This document shows, piece by piece, positions 1 to 10,990 of a stretch of DNA of 64,000 nucleotides. The stretch is taken from assembly GCA_938003835.1 (NCBI GenBank), contig CALKXJ010000007.1, positions 310,001 through 374,000 of the forward strand. The letters are read 5' to 3'. Both the position numbers and the translations under genes were made by a program. The notes below the pieces were generated by a model. That model was not told the origin of the DNA and ran no database searches. It saw only the letters and a list, made by a program, of their open reading frames with translations. Origin of the DNA: an uncultured Bryobacteraceae bacterium (lineage in GTDB: Bacteria > Acidobacteriota > Terriglobia > Bryobacterales > Bryobacteraceae). Each line of letters starts with the position of its first letter. Position 1 is the stretch's first letter.

Positions 1-823
1 CGATCAGCTCATTGATCTCCCAGCGATCTCCGAACTGCTCGCCCACGGCGATGGGAACCTTCACCTGGGGACGGAGCTGCCGGTAGACGCCGGGGTTCTC
101 CGAACGGATGAGATCTTCGACGAAAAGCGGTTCCAGGGGCTCTAGCAGCGTGCTCAAGCGGATGGCGTCGGGCATATCGAGTCGGGTGTGGTAGTCGATC
201 GCCCAGTCGCCGTCGGGCCCGACCCCCTCGCGGATCTCCTGACAGCGCCGAACCGTCTCGCGCACCATGCGCATGGCATCGAACGGCTGGCCGGGACCAG
301 GGTCGGCCACCGAGGTGCGATAGGCGCGGAAACCTAGTTCGATGCAGGCGCGCGCCGTCTCTTTCAGTGAGCCCTTGCGTGGGAACGCGGTCGAGTAACA
401 CTCCACATATTGGCGCGTGAGTCCGCCGATGAGCTCATGCACCGGAACGCCAAGCGCCTTGCCCTTGATGTCCCACAACGCCAGGTCCAGTGCCCCCAGG
501 GCGTGAATCCGTTCTCGACCCGGCGGATAGAAGTAGTGGCGGTACATGAGCTGCCAGAGATGCTCGATGCGGTTCGGTTCCTCGCCGATCAGCAGCGCGC
601 CAAGCTGCGCGATGTTGTCCGCCGTACCGCCTTCGCCGATGCCGGTGAGGCCCTGATCGGTCTCCACCGTCACGATGTGATAGCTCTGGTTGAAAATCGG
701 GCGCGTAATCGGGGATTCGTAAAAGCGGATTCGCGTGATCTTCATCTTCGCCAGAGCCGCGCGCGCCCGCGCCAGAGGCCCGGCGCCCAACAGCGCCGAT
801 TGAAGCCAGCTTCGCCGTGTCAT
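1..823 (-). CDS. Mandelate racemase/enolase-superfamily protein, C-terminus cut by window edge
   Basis: Reading the minus strand from the ATG at 821-823 gives 274 residues without a stop to the window edge, so the C-terminus is missing. It opens with an RR-containing hydrophobic leader (MTRRSWLQSALLGAG), suggesting Tat-type export. A second in-frame Met (MKITRI) marks where the enolase N-terminal capping domain starts. The capping-domain hallmark ALWDIKGKALG is present, as are barrel motifs DYHTRLD, FVEDLIRSEN and VGEQFGDRWEIN. The Asp-His, Glu and Glu-Gln pattern resembles the gluconate/mannonate-type acid-sugar dehydratases of the superfamily; the usual KxK base motif reads RTS here. By family it would dehydrate an aldonic acid using Mg2+; the substrate cannot be told. 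It starts 34 bases after the preceding gene on this strand and may end that operon. Confidence 0.85.
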   Translation of the reverse strand, partial: MTRRSWLQSALLGAGPLARARAALAKMKITRIRFYESPITRPIFNQSYHIVTVETDQGLTGIGEGGTADNIAQLGALLIGEEPNRIEHLWQLMYRHYFYPPGRERIHALGALDLALWDIKGKALGVPVHELIGGLTRQYVECYSTAFPRKGSLKETARACIELGFRAYRTSVADPGPGQPFDAMRMVRETVRRCQEIREGVGPDGDWAIDYHTRLDMPDAIRLSTLLEPLEPLFVEDLIRSENPGVYRQLRPQVKVPIAVGEQFGDRWEINELI

Positions 824-857
824 CCTGTTCGGATATCGTAGCCTACCACGGGCCTGC

Positions 858-1622
858 TCAGGGCTTCTCCTGGACCGTCAGGGTGATCACCGTGCCCTCG
901 TCTTCCCGGCCGACGATCACCGAGGCCCGGCGGTCGTGTTCGCGGCTCGTCGCGCTGATCACGTCGGCCCGGCCTCCCTCGGTGTGGGAGGCGACGTCGA
1001 CCTTCATGCCTGCCCGCTCCAGTGCCCGGCGGTAGAAGGCGCTGACCCGTTCGACCGGATCCTGGGTCAGCAGAATCGTGGAGGCGAACTCGCCTTCACC
1101 GGTCCGGCTGGTCGTCGAACCCTTCACCTCCGCGCCTGGGTAGGCTGGCAGCCAGGCGGGAAGCCGGACTTCGCCGCCGGCCTGCCACTCGACGGTCCCG
1201 CCCCGGCCGGTAATCCGTCCGCCCCTTTCCTGCGCTGCAATCGTGCCGGCCTCGCCTTCGTCGGTTTCGAATGAAATCTTTCCCTGGCGGATTTGCTCGA
1301 AGTCCAGCGTCACCATCCTGCCCGAGCTTTTCTGGCGCAGGGTAACTTTACCGGCCGGTTCGTCAACATCGACCAGTTCGATATCCGGATTCGTGGCGGC
1401 CAACATCTTTGCCGCTGCCAAGCCGGGATTGGTTCGCATCAGATCGGCGTCGACGCCGGCCTGCTTGGCTTTATGCACCAGGAACAGCCCTCCTGTCAGA
1501 ACGGCCAGCCCTGCTACGAGGAGGAGGCCGGCCAGCACGAGCAGGACAATGACGACCGGGCTGCGCGCTTTCTTCGGGGGCAGAGCGGCCGGCGGCGGGG
1601 GCGTCGGGAAGGCGGAGGGCAT
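858..1622 (-). CDS. Membrane-anchored protein of unknown function
   Basis: This gene encodes 254 residues that I do not recognise as a named family. The N-terminus is Pro/Ala-rich and cytoplasmic-looking, followed by one strong membrane segment at about residues 22-50 (VVIVLLVLAGLLLVAGLAVL region). The remaining ~200 residues are predicted to lie outside the membrane. That part is beta-rich and contains a 'LPAWLPAYPGAEVKG' stretch followed by a segment about an exponent-like 'FYRRALERAGMKV' helix, an arrangement seen in several hypothetical acidobacterial proteins. The start is the ATG at 1622, with AAGGGAGA eight bases upstream as a good ribosome site. It follows mtnA by 63 bases on the same strand and is probably co-transcribed. 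Confidence 0.7.
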   Translation of the reverse strand: MPSAFPTPPPPAALPPKKARSPVVIVLLVLAGLLLVAGLAVLTGGLFLVHKAKQAGVDADLMRTNPGLAAAKMLAATNPDIELVDVDEPAGKVTLRQKSSGRMVTLDFEQIRQGKISFETDEGEAGTIAAQERGGRITGRGGTVEWQAGGEVRLPAWLPAYPGAEVKGSTTSRTGEGEFASTILLTQDPVERVSAFYRRALERAGMKVDVASHTEGGRADVISATSREHDRRASVIVGREDEGTVITLTVQEKP

Positions 1623-1685
1623 CGGAATCTCCCTTCTGGCTCCGAGCTTAACGCAATTCCCAGACAGGTGAGCGAGAAATCTCGA

Positions 1686-2737
<1,052 letters not shown>

Positions 2738-2744
<7 letters not shown>

Positions 2745-3490
2745 GCCGTTGACAGATCCTCCCACCGCGCCGCCAGGGCGACGAAGAAAACGAAGTTGTA
2801 GCCGGCGTGCATCACCGCAGCCGCCAGGGTCGAACCTGAGCGGTAGCGGACCCAGCCGAAGGCCGAACCGGCCAGCGTGATCAGTACGACATGCTGCCAG
2901 CTCCAGGCATACTGCGGGCCGTGCGGGATCGCGAACAGCGCGGCGGTCAAAAGAATCGCCGCGGCCGCTCCCAGCGACCGGGCTAGGAGCGGCTGCAAGA
3001 AGCCGCGGAAAATCAGCTCCTCACAAAGCGGCCCGAGCGTCACGGCAAAGATGCCCACCAGCACCACCGAGGCCTTATCGCGCAGCAGCTCCTTGATCGG
3101 CATGTCGATATCGGGCGTCCGCAGGGCCGCGCCGAGGGCGGCCACAGCGAGCGCCAAAACGGCGCCCGACAGCAAGAATGCGGTCAGTCTGCCGGCGGGA
3201 CGACGCCAGGCCAACGACTGCCAGAACGGCCGGCCGTAGCGCAGCTTGAGCAGCGCGTAGAGGCAAAGAAACCAGAATCCGTAGGCGAGGAACTGGACCC
3301 CGAGCACGGTGGCCGCGGAGCGGCCGGGATGACCCGTGACCGCCGCGACTACCATCACAAACGCGGCGGCGGCGACCACCGAAGGCAGAGCCAGCCCGAT
3401 CAACAGGGCCAGGTCCCGGTAGCCCCAGAAGGGCTCATCGGGGGGGGCAGCAGCAGTCAGCGGCTCGACTGGAGCACCGTCCGGAGTCAT
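2738..3490 (-). CDS. CPBP (CAAX-like) family intramembrane metalloprotease
   Basis: A polytopic membrane protein of 250 residues belonging to the CPBP/Abi family of glutamic-type intramembrane proteases. The hallmark EExxxR motif is visible as EELIFRGFL (about residue 160), with the second motif around HGPQYAW and the final His in HAGYNF near the C-terminus. There are about seven or eight hydrophobic segments. The family cleaves near prenylated or other membrane-embedded substrates; the substrate here is unknown. The ATG at 3490 overlaps the stop of the upstream gene in an ATGA junction, and the stop lies inside the mtnA start region, so it sits in the middle of a coupled operon. Confidence 0.88.
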
Positions 3491-4449
3491 CTCTCGTCGC
3501 GATCCGCCAGCACCGCCGCCAGAAGGGGAATCATCAGCTCATGGTGACCGGTGATGGCAATCCCCTGCCCACCGGCCTGTGCATGAGGCCGCGCCACCAC
3601 GTTGACGCGCGGGCGATAGTGCTGAAGGAAATCCAGGTTCGCGGTAGTGAAGTTCTTGAGCGGATGGCCCAGGTTTCGCACCACCGAGACGGCTTTGAGG
3701 AACACCTCGGGAAGGATGACCGCGGAACCGACATTGAGGTAGACGCCGCCGTCGTCGAGTTCCGCCACCAGCGTGCAAAACAGGCGAAAGTCGTGGTGCG
3801 TGGCGGCGCCCAGGGCCGCCGGGTCGAAGGCCGGGTGGGTGTGGGGCGTGTCGGCGCCGATGGCCACATGCACCGTAACCGGCACAGCGCCGCGCCAGGC
3901 GCCCACCAGGAGGCTGTAGGAGGCGAATTCGGGCGCCGCAACGCTCTCCAGGTGGCGACAGAGTGCCTCGCCCGCGCCAAGGCCGTCGCGCACGCCTTCG
4001 ACGATCGCCCGGCTCATCTCTCGCCCGGTTTCCTCCGCCGTGCCGAAGCGCCCGTCAGGCAGAACCGCCTCGACATCCTCGCTGGTGGCGCCTGCGAGAG
4101 CGATCTCGAAGTCGTGGATCGCAGCGGCGCCATTCAAAGCGAAGGCGGTCGCGAAGCCCCGGCGCGCCAGGTCGATCAGCACCGGCGCCAGGCCGCACTT
4201 GATCACGTGGCCGCCGAGCCCCCATACGATGGGCTTCTGTTTCCGACGGGCCGCTTCCATGGCGGCTACCAGCGCCCGCAGGGAGTCGGCGGCAAGCAGC
4301 CGCGGAAGGCCGTCGAGCCACTGGCCGGCGCGCATACCTGGCTGGGGCGCCGAGGCGAAATCCGAAGTGCGGACTTTCCCGCCCCGCTCACACAAGGCGA
4401 TGGTGGCGAGCCTGCCCAGCTCGAGAGGCTTTTGCGGATACTTGCTCAC
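3487..4449 (-). CDS. Deoxyhypusine synthase-like protein
   Basis: A 320-residue cytoplasmic protein. The segment GGHVIKCGLAPVLIDLARRG and the following FALNGAAAIHDFEIAL resemble the NAD-binding core of the deoxyhypusine/homospermidine synthase fold, where a similar NG..IHDFE element occurs. Further conserved-looking stretches are VHVAIGADTPHTHP, YLNVGSAVILPEVFLKA and ITGHHELMIPLLAA. The WGK-type motif carrying the active-site lysine of true deoxyhypusine synthase is not visible, so it is probably a divergent homolog with another reaction. The start is a GTG at 4449 without a clear ribosome site and could be further in. It heads the operon with the CPBP protease and mtnA; the possible polyamine link is an inference. 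Confidence 0.65.
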   Translation of the reverse strand: MSKYPQKPLELGRLATIALCERGGKVRTSDFASAPQPGMRAGQWLDGLPRLLAADSLRALVAAMEAARRKQKPIVWGLGGHVIKCGLAPVLIDLARRGFATAFALNGAAAIHDFEIALAGATSEDVEAVLPDGRFGTAEETGREMSRAIVEGVRDGLGAGEALCRHLESVAAPEFASYSLLVGAWRGAVPVTVHVAIGADTPHTHPAFDPAALGAATHHDFRLFCTLVAELDDGGVYLNVGSAVILPEVFLKAVSVVRNLGHPLKNFTTANLDFLQHYRPRVNVVARPHAQAGGQGIAITGHHELMIPLLAAVLADRDER

Positions 4450-4512
4450 GAAGAAAGGGGCTGCGGTGAGCCGCAGGGTTAAGCGAGGATTATAGCACCC
4501 CGCCGCGAAGCC

Positions 4513-4535
4513 GGGGCGGGGCGAGGCCCCGCCCC
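4513..4535 (-). terminator. GC-rich perfect hairpin after the TonB receptor gene
   Basis: Ten-base perfect arms (GGGGCGGGGC and GCCCCGCCCC) enclose a 3-base loop (GAG). It lies 16 bases beyond the receptor stop on the minus strand and just upstream of the deoxyhypusine-synthase-like gene. There is no clear T-run, so it may be a terminator without a U-tract or a dispersed palindrome. A near-identical hairpin is at 43351-43373. Confidence 0.55.
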
Positions 4536-4551
4536 AAGCATCGCGTCCCGG

Positions 4552-7500
4552 CTAAAAGCTCAACCGCAAACCCAGGCGGAATACCCGCTCGTCGATGCCC
4601 TCGCGGCCCGTGTTCCGCACACCCGTCACCTCGAAAACCCCGCTGCGGAAGCTGCCGTCAGGATTGAGCCGGAGGTTCGAGATGTTGTTGCTCGGATTGG
4701 CGAAGTGCGGCGTGTTGGTCGCGTTGAAGGCCTCAGCGCGGAACTCCAGCTTCCAGCGTTCACCCAAATCGAAACGCCGGAAAATACCCAGGTCGAGATT
4801 GACCAGGCCCGGGCCCCGCAGGATGTTGAAGCCGGCGGTGCCAAAGCGAGCCTCGGTTACTGAGGCAAACCGCGTCCAGTCGAAGAAGGCCATACCGGCG
4901 CCTACGCCGCCCAGTTTCTTGACCGGACCGGAACCGACCAGGTCGGCCCGCTGGGTGTTATGGGGTGCGTTGAGCGAAGTCCCCGCAGCGGTCACGCTGA
5001 ACGGGTTGCCCGAGTACGAACTGAACAGCGCGTTGATCTGCCAGCCGCCGGCCAGCGCCGCCGCCGCGCCGCTCGTAGCCCAGCGCTTGCCCCGGCCGAA
5101 CGGGAGCTCGTAGATGGTGGCCGCCTGGAGATTATGAGGTTGATCGATGTTGCAGAGTGAGCGGTTCAGATGAAAGTACTCCGGAATTTTAATCGCCGGT
5201 GCATCGCCGCTATTGCCGATTCCGGCAATCGAAGTGCACTTGGACCACGTGTAGGCCAGATAAAGCTGATAGCCGGCCGAGAAGGGCCGCTCCAGCGTCA
5301 CTTGCAGCGAGTCGTAATGGCTGTTGCCCACCGGGCCGACGATGCGCGTCGATGCCTGACGGCCGAATCGCTGGAAGAAGGGTTGGCTGGCCCGTCCGCC
5401 CCCAGGCAGGCCGTAATTCAGCTCAAAGAAGCCGAGGATGTTGTTCTGCCGCGTGGCGACGTAGCCCGCCTGGGCCACGTAGGCGCCCAGTTTCTTCTGT
5501 AAGGAAAAGTTCCAGGACTGGATGTAGCCCCGCTTGAAGCGGTCGGTGAGCGTGTTCACATCCACCGTACCCGGGATGTCGATGATGCCGTTTCCCAACT
5601 CGGGCTGCGAAACCGAGGGGATCCCATCGCGGAGCCGGCTAGAGGGCACAAAGGCATTCTCCCCGCTGATGGACAGCGATATCAGCACTGGGTGGTTGAC
5701 CCGCATCGGACGCGCGATGTTCCATGGGTCGTTCGTAATGCCGTAGCCGGCGCGGACCACGAAGGTTTCCGTGGCCCGGATGGCCAGGCCGACGCGCGGA
5801 GCAAACAGCGCCTTGCTGACCTCGACCCCGCAGTCCCGCGGGACGACACCGACACCGCAGACGTGCATCTTGTTGGTTGCCAAATTGTAGCGTTCCAGGC
5901 CGCGGTCGGGTCGAACCGGAATCGGGAAGTACTCCCAGCGCGATCCGTAGCTCAGCGTGACGCGCCGGCTCAACTGCCAGCGGTCACGCGCGTACAGGCT
6001 GTACATCGAGGTCCGGGTGCTGTACTGATCCGGGAACTGGAAGATCTTGCCGATCGAGCTGGGCAACCCGAGCAGAAACTGGCCGTAGGAGTTCCACTGA
6101 TTGGAGGCGGGGCCGCCGCGCAGCGTGGTGACGCCGCCGGCGAAGTTAAAGCCGCCGGCCCCCGGCTGCGTGCCGCCGTAGAACTCCGGCTGCGTGTGGT
6201 TGAGATTTTGGAAGGAGAACTCCATGCCCATGCGGACATCATGAGCTCCTTTGAGCCAGTTCAGATTGGCCTGATAGTTGTGCTGCGGATCCCAGCGGTA
6301 GTAGGGCATGTAACCCTCCGTCTCGCCGATGGTGGTGTAGCCACCGATCTGGAACCGCGGCCAGCCGCCCTCGAAGGGACGCGTGCCATTGGTGCCGGGA
6401 ATCCCGAGCACATCGAGGCCGATCCGTTTTTCGATGTCCTGCTGCGTCGCGTTCTGAATGGTAATGGTAAGGCCGATGTTCGCGTCAAAGATCAACGTCG
6501 GCGTAAAGACGTAGGTGCCCGCCCACGTCAGGCTGTGCGTGCCGCCGTAACCTTTGCCGGGGTTGGTGAACTGCCGGGCGACGTAGGGGCCGTGCTCGCC
6601 CAGCGACGTGCGAAAGGCGCGGGCGCAGAGCTGGTCGAAGTTCAGGTAGCTGTAGCGGCCGTACATGCTGAACTTCTCGCTGACGTTGTAGTTCACCTTG
6701 GTATCGAGCGTGTGGCGGTCGAAGGCGAACGGGCCGGCGCCGTAGTAGTTGTTGGTGAACCGGTCCGGGAAGGTGGGAAGCGGGGTTTGCTCGACCAGCT
6801 TCAGCGCGATCGGCTCGAAGCGCGACGCCGGGATCGTGTTGTTCGGGAACGGCGTCCGCCCGCTGCCATCGGAAGTTCCGGTCGCCGGATCGTAGATCGG
6901 CCGGTCCGATTCGGTCATGATCCCTCGCCGGGTGAGCTCGGTCGGCACGGTAAACAACTGCGAAGCGAAATCGCGCAGCAAGCTCGCCTCGTAGCTGGCG
7001 AAGTAGAACAGCTTGTTCCGGACAATCGGTCCGCCGATGGTGCCGCCCAACTGGTTGAAGATGTACTTGGGGTTGCGCTCACCCGGCGGGGAGAAGAACT
7101 GCCGCGCCTTGATCTTATTGTTGTTGTGGTACTCGAAAGCCGAGCCGTGCACCTCGTTGGTGCCGCTCTTGATCTGGACGTTGATGGCGGCCCCGCCGGC
7201 CAGACCCTGTTCGGCGTCAAAGCTGTTGGTCACGACGTTGACGGTTTCGATCGACTCGAGCGCGGGCACATAGGCGGTGATGTGCGGCAGCCAGACGTTG
7301 TACTGCGTGGCCCCGTCCAGCCGCACGTTGTTCGAGGCCGAGACGGTTCCGTTCACCTCGTACTGAAGCGAGCGGGACGGGTTCGACGGAATCGAGTGGG
7401 CATTCCGCGGTTGCGTGAAACCGGGCAGCATGCGGAACAGGTGCTGGTAGTTCCGGCCCGTAAAGATCGGGATGTTCACCAGCGTCTGCTTGCTGATTTC

Positions 7501-7944
7501 GGCGCGAACTTCGGCCCGGTCCGTCTGCAAGGCGGCGGCTTCCGCCGTCACCAGCACGGACTCGGCCACCGCGCCGACCGACAGCGTCACGTCCACCCGG
7601 GTGATGTTGTTAATCGTTACCGGAACACCCGTCCGGGAGTAAGACTGAAAGCCGGGCTTGCTGATCCGGACTTCATAAGTCCCCGTGGGAAGCGTGGGGA
7701 AGCTGTAGGCGCCGGTGGCGCTGGTTGTCGTCGAGCGCGACACACCGGTCTCGACATGGATTACGGTTACCGTGGCGTCGGGCACCGCGGCCTCGCTCGG
7801 ATCGACGACGTTGCCGACGATAGATCCGTACAGGACCTGTGCCTGAGCGGACGGCGCGCCGCCCCAAACCAGCAGGACGGTGAGGAACAGAGCGGATAGC
7901 AAACCCCGGCCCTTCCGGGGTTCCCGCGAACAGGCAAGACTCAT
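4552..7944 (-). CDS. TonB-dependent receptor, Oar-like, with carboxypeptidase-regulatory domain
   Basis: A 1130-residue outer-membrane receptor. A signal peptide (about residues 1-35, ending ...SAQAQ) is followed by a carboxypeptidase-regulatory-like beta-sandwich at roughly 36-115 (GSIVGNVVDPSEAAVPDA, TGAYSFPTLPTGTYEVR). A plug domain follows at about 135-260 (LDGATQYNV, INVQIKSGTNEVHGSAF) and then the large beta-barrel. The last residues (RLGLRLSF) end in Phe, as expected for recognition by the BAM machinery. Such receptors import oligosaccharides or other large ligands using TonB energy; the ligand cannot be told from sequence. AAAGGGGGT precedes the ATG at 7944. It appears to be a single-gene unit with a hairpin behind it. 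Confidence 0.93.
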   Translation of the reverse strand: MSLACSREPRKGRGLLSALFLTVLLVWGGAPSAQAQVLYGSIVGNVVDPSEAAVPDATVTVIHVETGVSRSTTTSATGAYSFPTLPTGTYEVRISKPGFQSYSRTGVPVTINNITRVDVTLSVGAVAESVLVTAEAAALQTDRAEVRAEISKQTLVNIPIFTGRNYQHLFRMLPGFTQPRNAHSIPSNPSRSLQYEVNGTVSASNNVRLDGATQYNVWLPHITAYVPALESIETVNVVTNSFDAEQGLAGGAAINVQIKSGTNEVHGSAFEYHNNNKIKARQFFSPPGERNPKYIFNQLGGTIGGPIVRNKLFYFASYEASLLRDFASQLFTVPTELTRRGIMTESDRPIYDPATGTSDGSGRTPFPNNTIPASRFEPIALKLVEQTPLPTFPDRFTNNYYGAGPFAFDRHTLDTKVNYNVSEKFSMYGRYSYLNFDQLCARAFRTSLGEHGPYVARQFTNPGKGYGGTHSLTWAGTYVFTPTLIFDANIGLTITIQNATQQDIEKRIGLDVLGIPGTNGTRPFEGGWPRFQIGGYTTIGETEGYMPYYRWDPQHNYQANLNWLKGAHDVRMGMEFSFQNLNHTQPEFYGGTQPGAGGFNFAGGVTTLRGGPASNQWNSYGQFLLGLPSSIGKIFQFPDQYSTRTSMYSLYARDRWQLSRRVTLSYGSRWEYFPIPVRPDRGLERYNLATNKMHVCGVGVVPRDCGVEVSKALFAPRVGLAIRATETFVVRAGYGITNDPWNIARPMRVNHPVLISLSISGENAFVPSSRLRDGIPSVSQPELGNGIIDIPGTVDVNTLTDRFKRGYIQSWNFSLQKKLGAYVAQAGYVATRQNNILGFFELNYGLPGGGRASQPFFQRFGRQASTRIVGPVGNSHYDSLQVTLERPFSAGYQLYLAYTWSKCTSIAGIGNSGDAPAIKIPEYFHLNRSLCNIDQPHNLQAATIYELPFGRGKRWATSGAAAALAGGWQINALFSSYSGNPFSVTAAGTSLNAPHNTQRADLVGSGPVKKLGGVGAGMAFFDWTRFASVTEARFGTAGFNILRGPGLVNLDLGIFRRFDLGERWKLEFRAEAFNATNTPHFANPSNNISNLRLNPDGSFRSGVFEVTGVRNTGREGIDERVFRLGLRLSF

Positions 7945-8103
7945 GCGCGACCCCCTTTACGCTAAGGTTTTATGACGCACCCAAAAAGACCCATGACGAT
8001 TTTAACCCCCGCCCCCGACAGCGCGCAAGTAAAATCTTGGGGCTCGAGGTGCGCCGGAGCCCACGGCGCGCCTTCTTGAAGCAACCTGTTGAAAATCGAG
8101 AGG

Positions 8104-10881
8104 TTAGAGACTGGATTGCCAGGTCTGCCACCCATTGCCGAGCACCTTGCGGAGCGCCTGCCCCGTGTAGCTGCGGCGGTGCCGGGCCACCTGTTCCGGA
8201 GTGCCCGTCGCCACCAGGTAGCCGCCCCGCTCGCCTCCCTCCGGGCCGAGGTCGATGATCCAGTCGGCCGACTTGATGACGTCCAGATGGTGCTCAATCA
8301 CCACCACAGTGTTGCCCAGGTCCACCAACTTCTGAAGCACATCGAGCAGCTTCTTGACGTCGTCGAAGTGCAGGCCGGTCGTCGGCTCGTCCAGAATATA
8401 GAGGGTGCGGCCCGTCTGGCGCTTGCTCAGCTCCCGCGCCAGCTTGATCCGCTGCGCCTCGCCGCCCGACAGCGTGGTCGAAGACTGCCCCAGGTGAATG
8501 TAACCCAACCCGACGTCATAGAGCGTCTGGAGCTTGGAGCGCACCTGCGGTATGTTCTCCATGACTCCCAGGACCTCTTCCACCGTGGCCTCGAGCAGGT
8601 CGGCGATCGAGTAGCCCCGGTACTTCACCTGTAAGGTCTCAAGGTTATAGCGCCGGCCGCGGCAGACGTCGCAGGTGACATAGACGTCGGGCAGGAAACT
8701 CATCTCGATCCGCTTCAGGCCGTCGCCCTGGCAGGCCTCGCAACGGCCGCCTTTCACGTTGAAGCTGAAGCGGCCCGGCTTGTAGCCCCGCTCGCGCGAC
8801 TCCGGCAGCATGGCGTAAAGCTCGCGGATGGGGGTGAAAGCGCCGGTGTAGGTGGCCGGGTTCGAGCGCGGCGTGCGGCCGATGGGTGACTGATCGATCT
8901 CGATCACCTTGTCGATGTGCTCGGCGCCGACGAGCGCTTGGTGTGCGCCGGCCTCGATGCGCGAGCCGTACAGCTCGCGCTTCAAGGCGCGGTAGACGAT
9001 ATCGTTCACCAGCGTGGATTTGCCGCTACCGGAGACACCGGTCACGACGATGAACAGGCCCAGCGGAAAGTCCACGTCGATGTTCTTGAGGTTGTGTTCG
9101 CTGGCGCCCCGCACGCTCAGGACCTTCCCGGTGCCGCGGCGGCGCACCGCGGGCACGCCGATCTGGAGCCGGCCGCTCAGGTAGCCGCCTGTAAGCGACC
9201 GCGGGCTGGAGGCGATCGCCTGGGGCGGCCCGCAGGCCACCAGCTCGCCGCCCAGGCGCCCGGCGCCTGGACCCAGGTCGATGACGAAGTCGGCCCGCTC
9301 GATCGTCTCCTGATCGTGCTCGACGACGATCACCGTGTTGCCCAGATCGCGCAGGCGGACGAGCGTGTCGAGCAGGCGGGTGTTATCGCGCGGGTGCAGC
9401 CCGATCGAGGGTTCATCGAGCACATAGAGCACGCCGCGCAGCCGGGAGCCGATCTGCGTGGCCAGGCGGATGCGTTGCGCCTCGCCGCCGGAGAGCGTGG
9501 CGGCCGAGCGGTCCAAGCTCAGATAGTCCAGCCCCACCGCCGCCAGGAACTCGAGCCGCGCGATGATCTCTTCGAGAATCCGGCCGGCGATCTGGCGCTC
9601 GCGCTCCTCTAACGTCCAGCCGCGCAGCAGGGGCAGTAGTCGCGCCACGGGCATGGCCACGAGCTTCGCGATGGTGACGCCTTTGACCTCGACGGCGAGG
9701 CTCGCCGGCTTCAGCCGGGCGCCCTTGCAAGCCGGGCAGACCGAGGGGGACATGAACTCGACCAGCCAGTCCCGGTAGCTCTCGCCGGCCTCCTCGTAAG
9801 TCTCCTTGAGCAGCCCCAGAATGCCGGCAAAGCCGTCGCCGCCCTCGAGGAGCAGGCTCTGGTGCCTCCTGGGCAGGTTTTCGAACGGCGCCGCCAGGTC
9901 GATGCCCAACCGCCGGGCGGCCTCCTTCAGGCGGTACTGAAAATAGCTCGATCCGGCGCCGGGCGCGAGCGCGCCTTCGAGCAGCGGCTTCGACGGATCG
10001 GCAATCACCTTGGCCGGGTCGAAGTCCCAGATGTCTCCAAGCCCGTGGCAGGTCTCGCAGGCGCCGTACGGGCTGTTGAAGGAAAACGATCGCGGCTCGA
10101 GCTGAGCGACGCTCTCGCCGCACTCCGGGCAGGCGAGCTTCTGCGAGAAGAGCGTCTCTTCACCGTTGACCACCGCCACCTGGATCAGGCCGCCCGCCAG
10201 CTTGGCCGCCGTCTCGATCGAGGCCTCGAGGCGGCTTTCCACACCCGGCTTGACCAGCAGCCGGTCGACGACCACCTCGATGGTGTGGTTGCGCCGCCGG
10301 TCGAGCCGGACGGGCTCGTCGAGCGGGCGCAGCTCGCCGTCGATGCGCGCGCGCACGAAGCCCTGGCGCGCCAGTTTTTCCAGCTCCTTCCGGTATTCGC
10401 CCTTGCGCCCGCGCACGATCGGCGCCAGGATCATCACGCGCTGATCAGCGCTGAGCCGCATGATCCGCTCGACGATCTGCCGGGTGTTTTGGGGCGAGAT
10501 CTCGACGCCGCAACGCGGGCAGTGCGGCTTGCCGATCGAGGAATAGAGCAGGCGGACATAGTCGTAGATCTCGGTGATGGTGCCGACCGTCGAGCGCGGG
10601 CTGCGGCTGGTGGTCTTCTGGTCGATCGAGATGGCCGGGCTCAGCCCGTCGATCGAGTCGACGTCCGGACGCTCCATCTGATCCAGAAACTGGCGCGCGT
10701 AGGGCGACAGCGTCTCCACGTAGCGGCGCTGCCCCTCGGCATAGATGGTGTCGAAGGCCAGCGTGGACTTGCCCGAACCGCTCAAACCCGTAATGACAGT
10801 GAGGCTATTGCGCGGGATCTCCACGCTCAGGTTCTTCAGATTGTGCATCCGCGCGCCGTGGACCCAGATGCGATCGAGCAT
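8104..10881 (-). CDS. uvrA: UvrABC excinuclease subunit A
   Basis: UvrA is the DNA damage-recognition ATPase of nucleotide excision repair, acting in the cytoplasm with UvrB and UvrC. The 925-residue product is full length. It has two ABC ATPase halves with Walker A motifs GLSGSGKST and GVSGSGKST and signature motifs [12 protein letters not shown] and [12 protein letters not shown], followed by DEPSIGLH and DEPTTGLH. Zinc-binding Cys clusters are visible ([43 protein letters not shown]). The open frame extends 39 codons upstream, but the ATG at 10881 ([10 protein letters not shown]) matches known UvrA starts. A GGAGGGGAAGG run lies about 20 bases upstream, somewhat far. It is transcribed divergently from the glycosidase-like genes, with ~109 bases between. 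No SOS operator was recognised. Confidence 0.97.
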   Translation of the reverse strand: MLDRIWVHGARMHNLKNLSVEIPRNSLTVITGLSGSGKSTLAFDTIYAEGQRRYVETLSPYARQFLDQMERPDVDSIDGLSPAISIDQKTTSRSPRSTVGTITEIYDYVRLLYSSIGKPHCPRCGVEISPQNTRQIVERIMRLSADQRVMILAPIVRGRKGEYRKELEKLARQGFVRARIDGELRPLDEPVRLDRRRNHTIEVVVDRLLVKPGVESRLEASIETAAKLAGGLIQVAVVNGEETLFSQKLACPECGESVAQLEPRSFSFNSPYGACETCHGLGDIWDFDPAKVIADPSKPLLEGALAPGAGSSYFQYRLKEAARRLGIDLAAPFENLPRRHQSLLLEGGDGFAGILGLLKETYEEAGESYRDWLVEFMSPSVCPACKGARLKPASLAVEVKGVTIAKLVAMPVARLLPLLRGWTLEERERQIAGRILEEIIARLEFLAAVGLDYLSLDRSAATLSGGEAQRIRLATQIGSRLRGVLYVLDEPSIGLHPRDNTRLLDTLVRLRDLGNTVIVVEHDQETIERADFVIDLGPGAGRLGGELVACGPPQAIASSPRSLTGGYLSGRLQIGVPAVRRRGTGKVLSVRGASEHNLKNIDVDFPLGLFIVVTGVSGSGKSTLVNDIVYRALKRELYGSRIEAGAHQALVGAEHIDKVIEIDQSPIGRTPRSNPATYTGAFTPIRELYAMLPESRERGYKPGRFSFNVKGGRCEACQGDGLKRIEMSFLPDVYVTCDVCRGRRYNLETLQVKYRGYSIADLLEATVEEVLGVMENIPQVRSKLQTLYDVGLGYIHLGQSSTTLSGGEAQRIKLARELSKRQTGRTLYILDEPTTGLHFDDVKKLLDVLQKLVDLGNTVVVIEHHLDVIKSADWIIDLGPEGGERGGYLVATGTPEQVARHRRSYTGQALRKVLGNGWQTWQSSL

Positions 10882-10947
10882 AGACGGCCCGGGAGGGCCT
10901 TCCCCTCCATTGTCCCGCGCCAAGTCGCGATCGGGCAACGCCGGATC

Positions 10948-10953
10948 TATAAT
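10948..10953 (+). promoter_or_regulatory. Possible -10 element for the 10991 operon
   Basis: A perfect TATAAT sits 38 bases upstream of the ATG at 10991 in the divergent gap with uvrA. No convincing -35 box lies 16-18 bases further upstream, so this is only a candidate. A strong ribosome site, GGGAGGAG at 10979-10986, supports translation starting at 10991. Confidence 0.35.
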
Positions 10954-10990
10954 GGCGGAGGCCGCGCCGAAAGCGCGCGGGAGGAGTTTC

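Noticed and set aside
5692-7899. A 735-codon open frame on the plus strand opposite the TonB receptor
   Set aside because: It is Arg/Gly/Val/Asp-rich without motifs and lies fully antisense to a clear receptor gene; typical of high-GC shadow frames.
8051-8069. Weak GCGCCG/CGGCGC hairpin downstream of uvrA
   Set aside because: Only six base pairs with a seven-base loop and no T-run; not better than expected in GC-rich DNA.
9862-10990. Upstream extension of the 10991 gene into uvrA
   Set aside because: The open frame is antisense to uvrA and only exists because of base composition; the signal peptide and ribosome site place the start at 10991.
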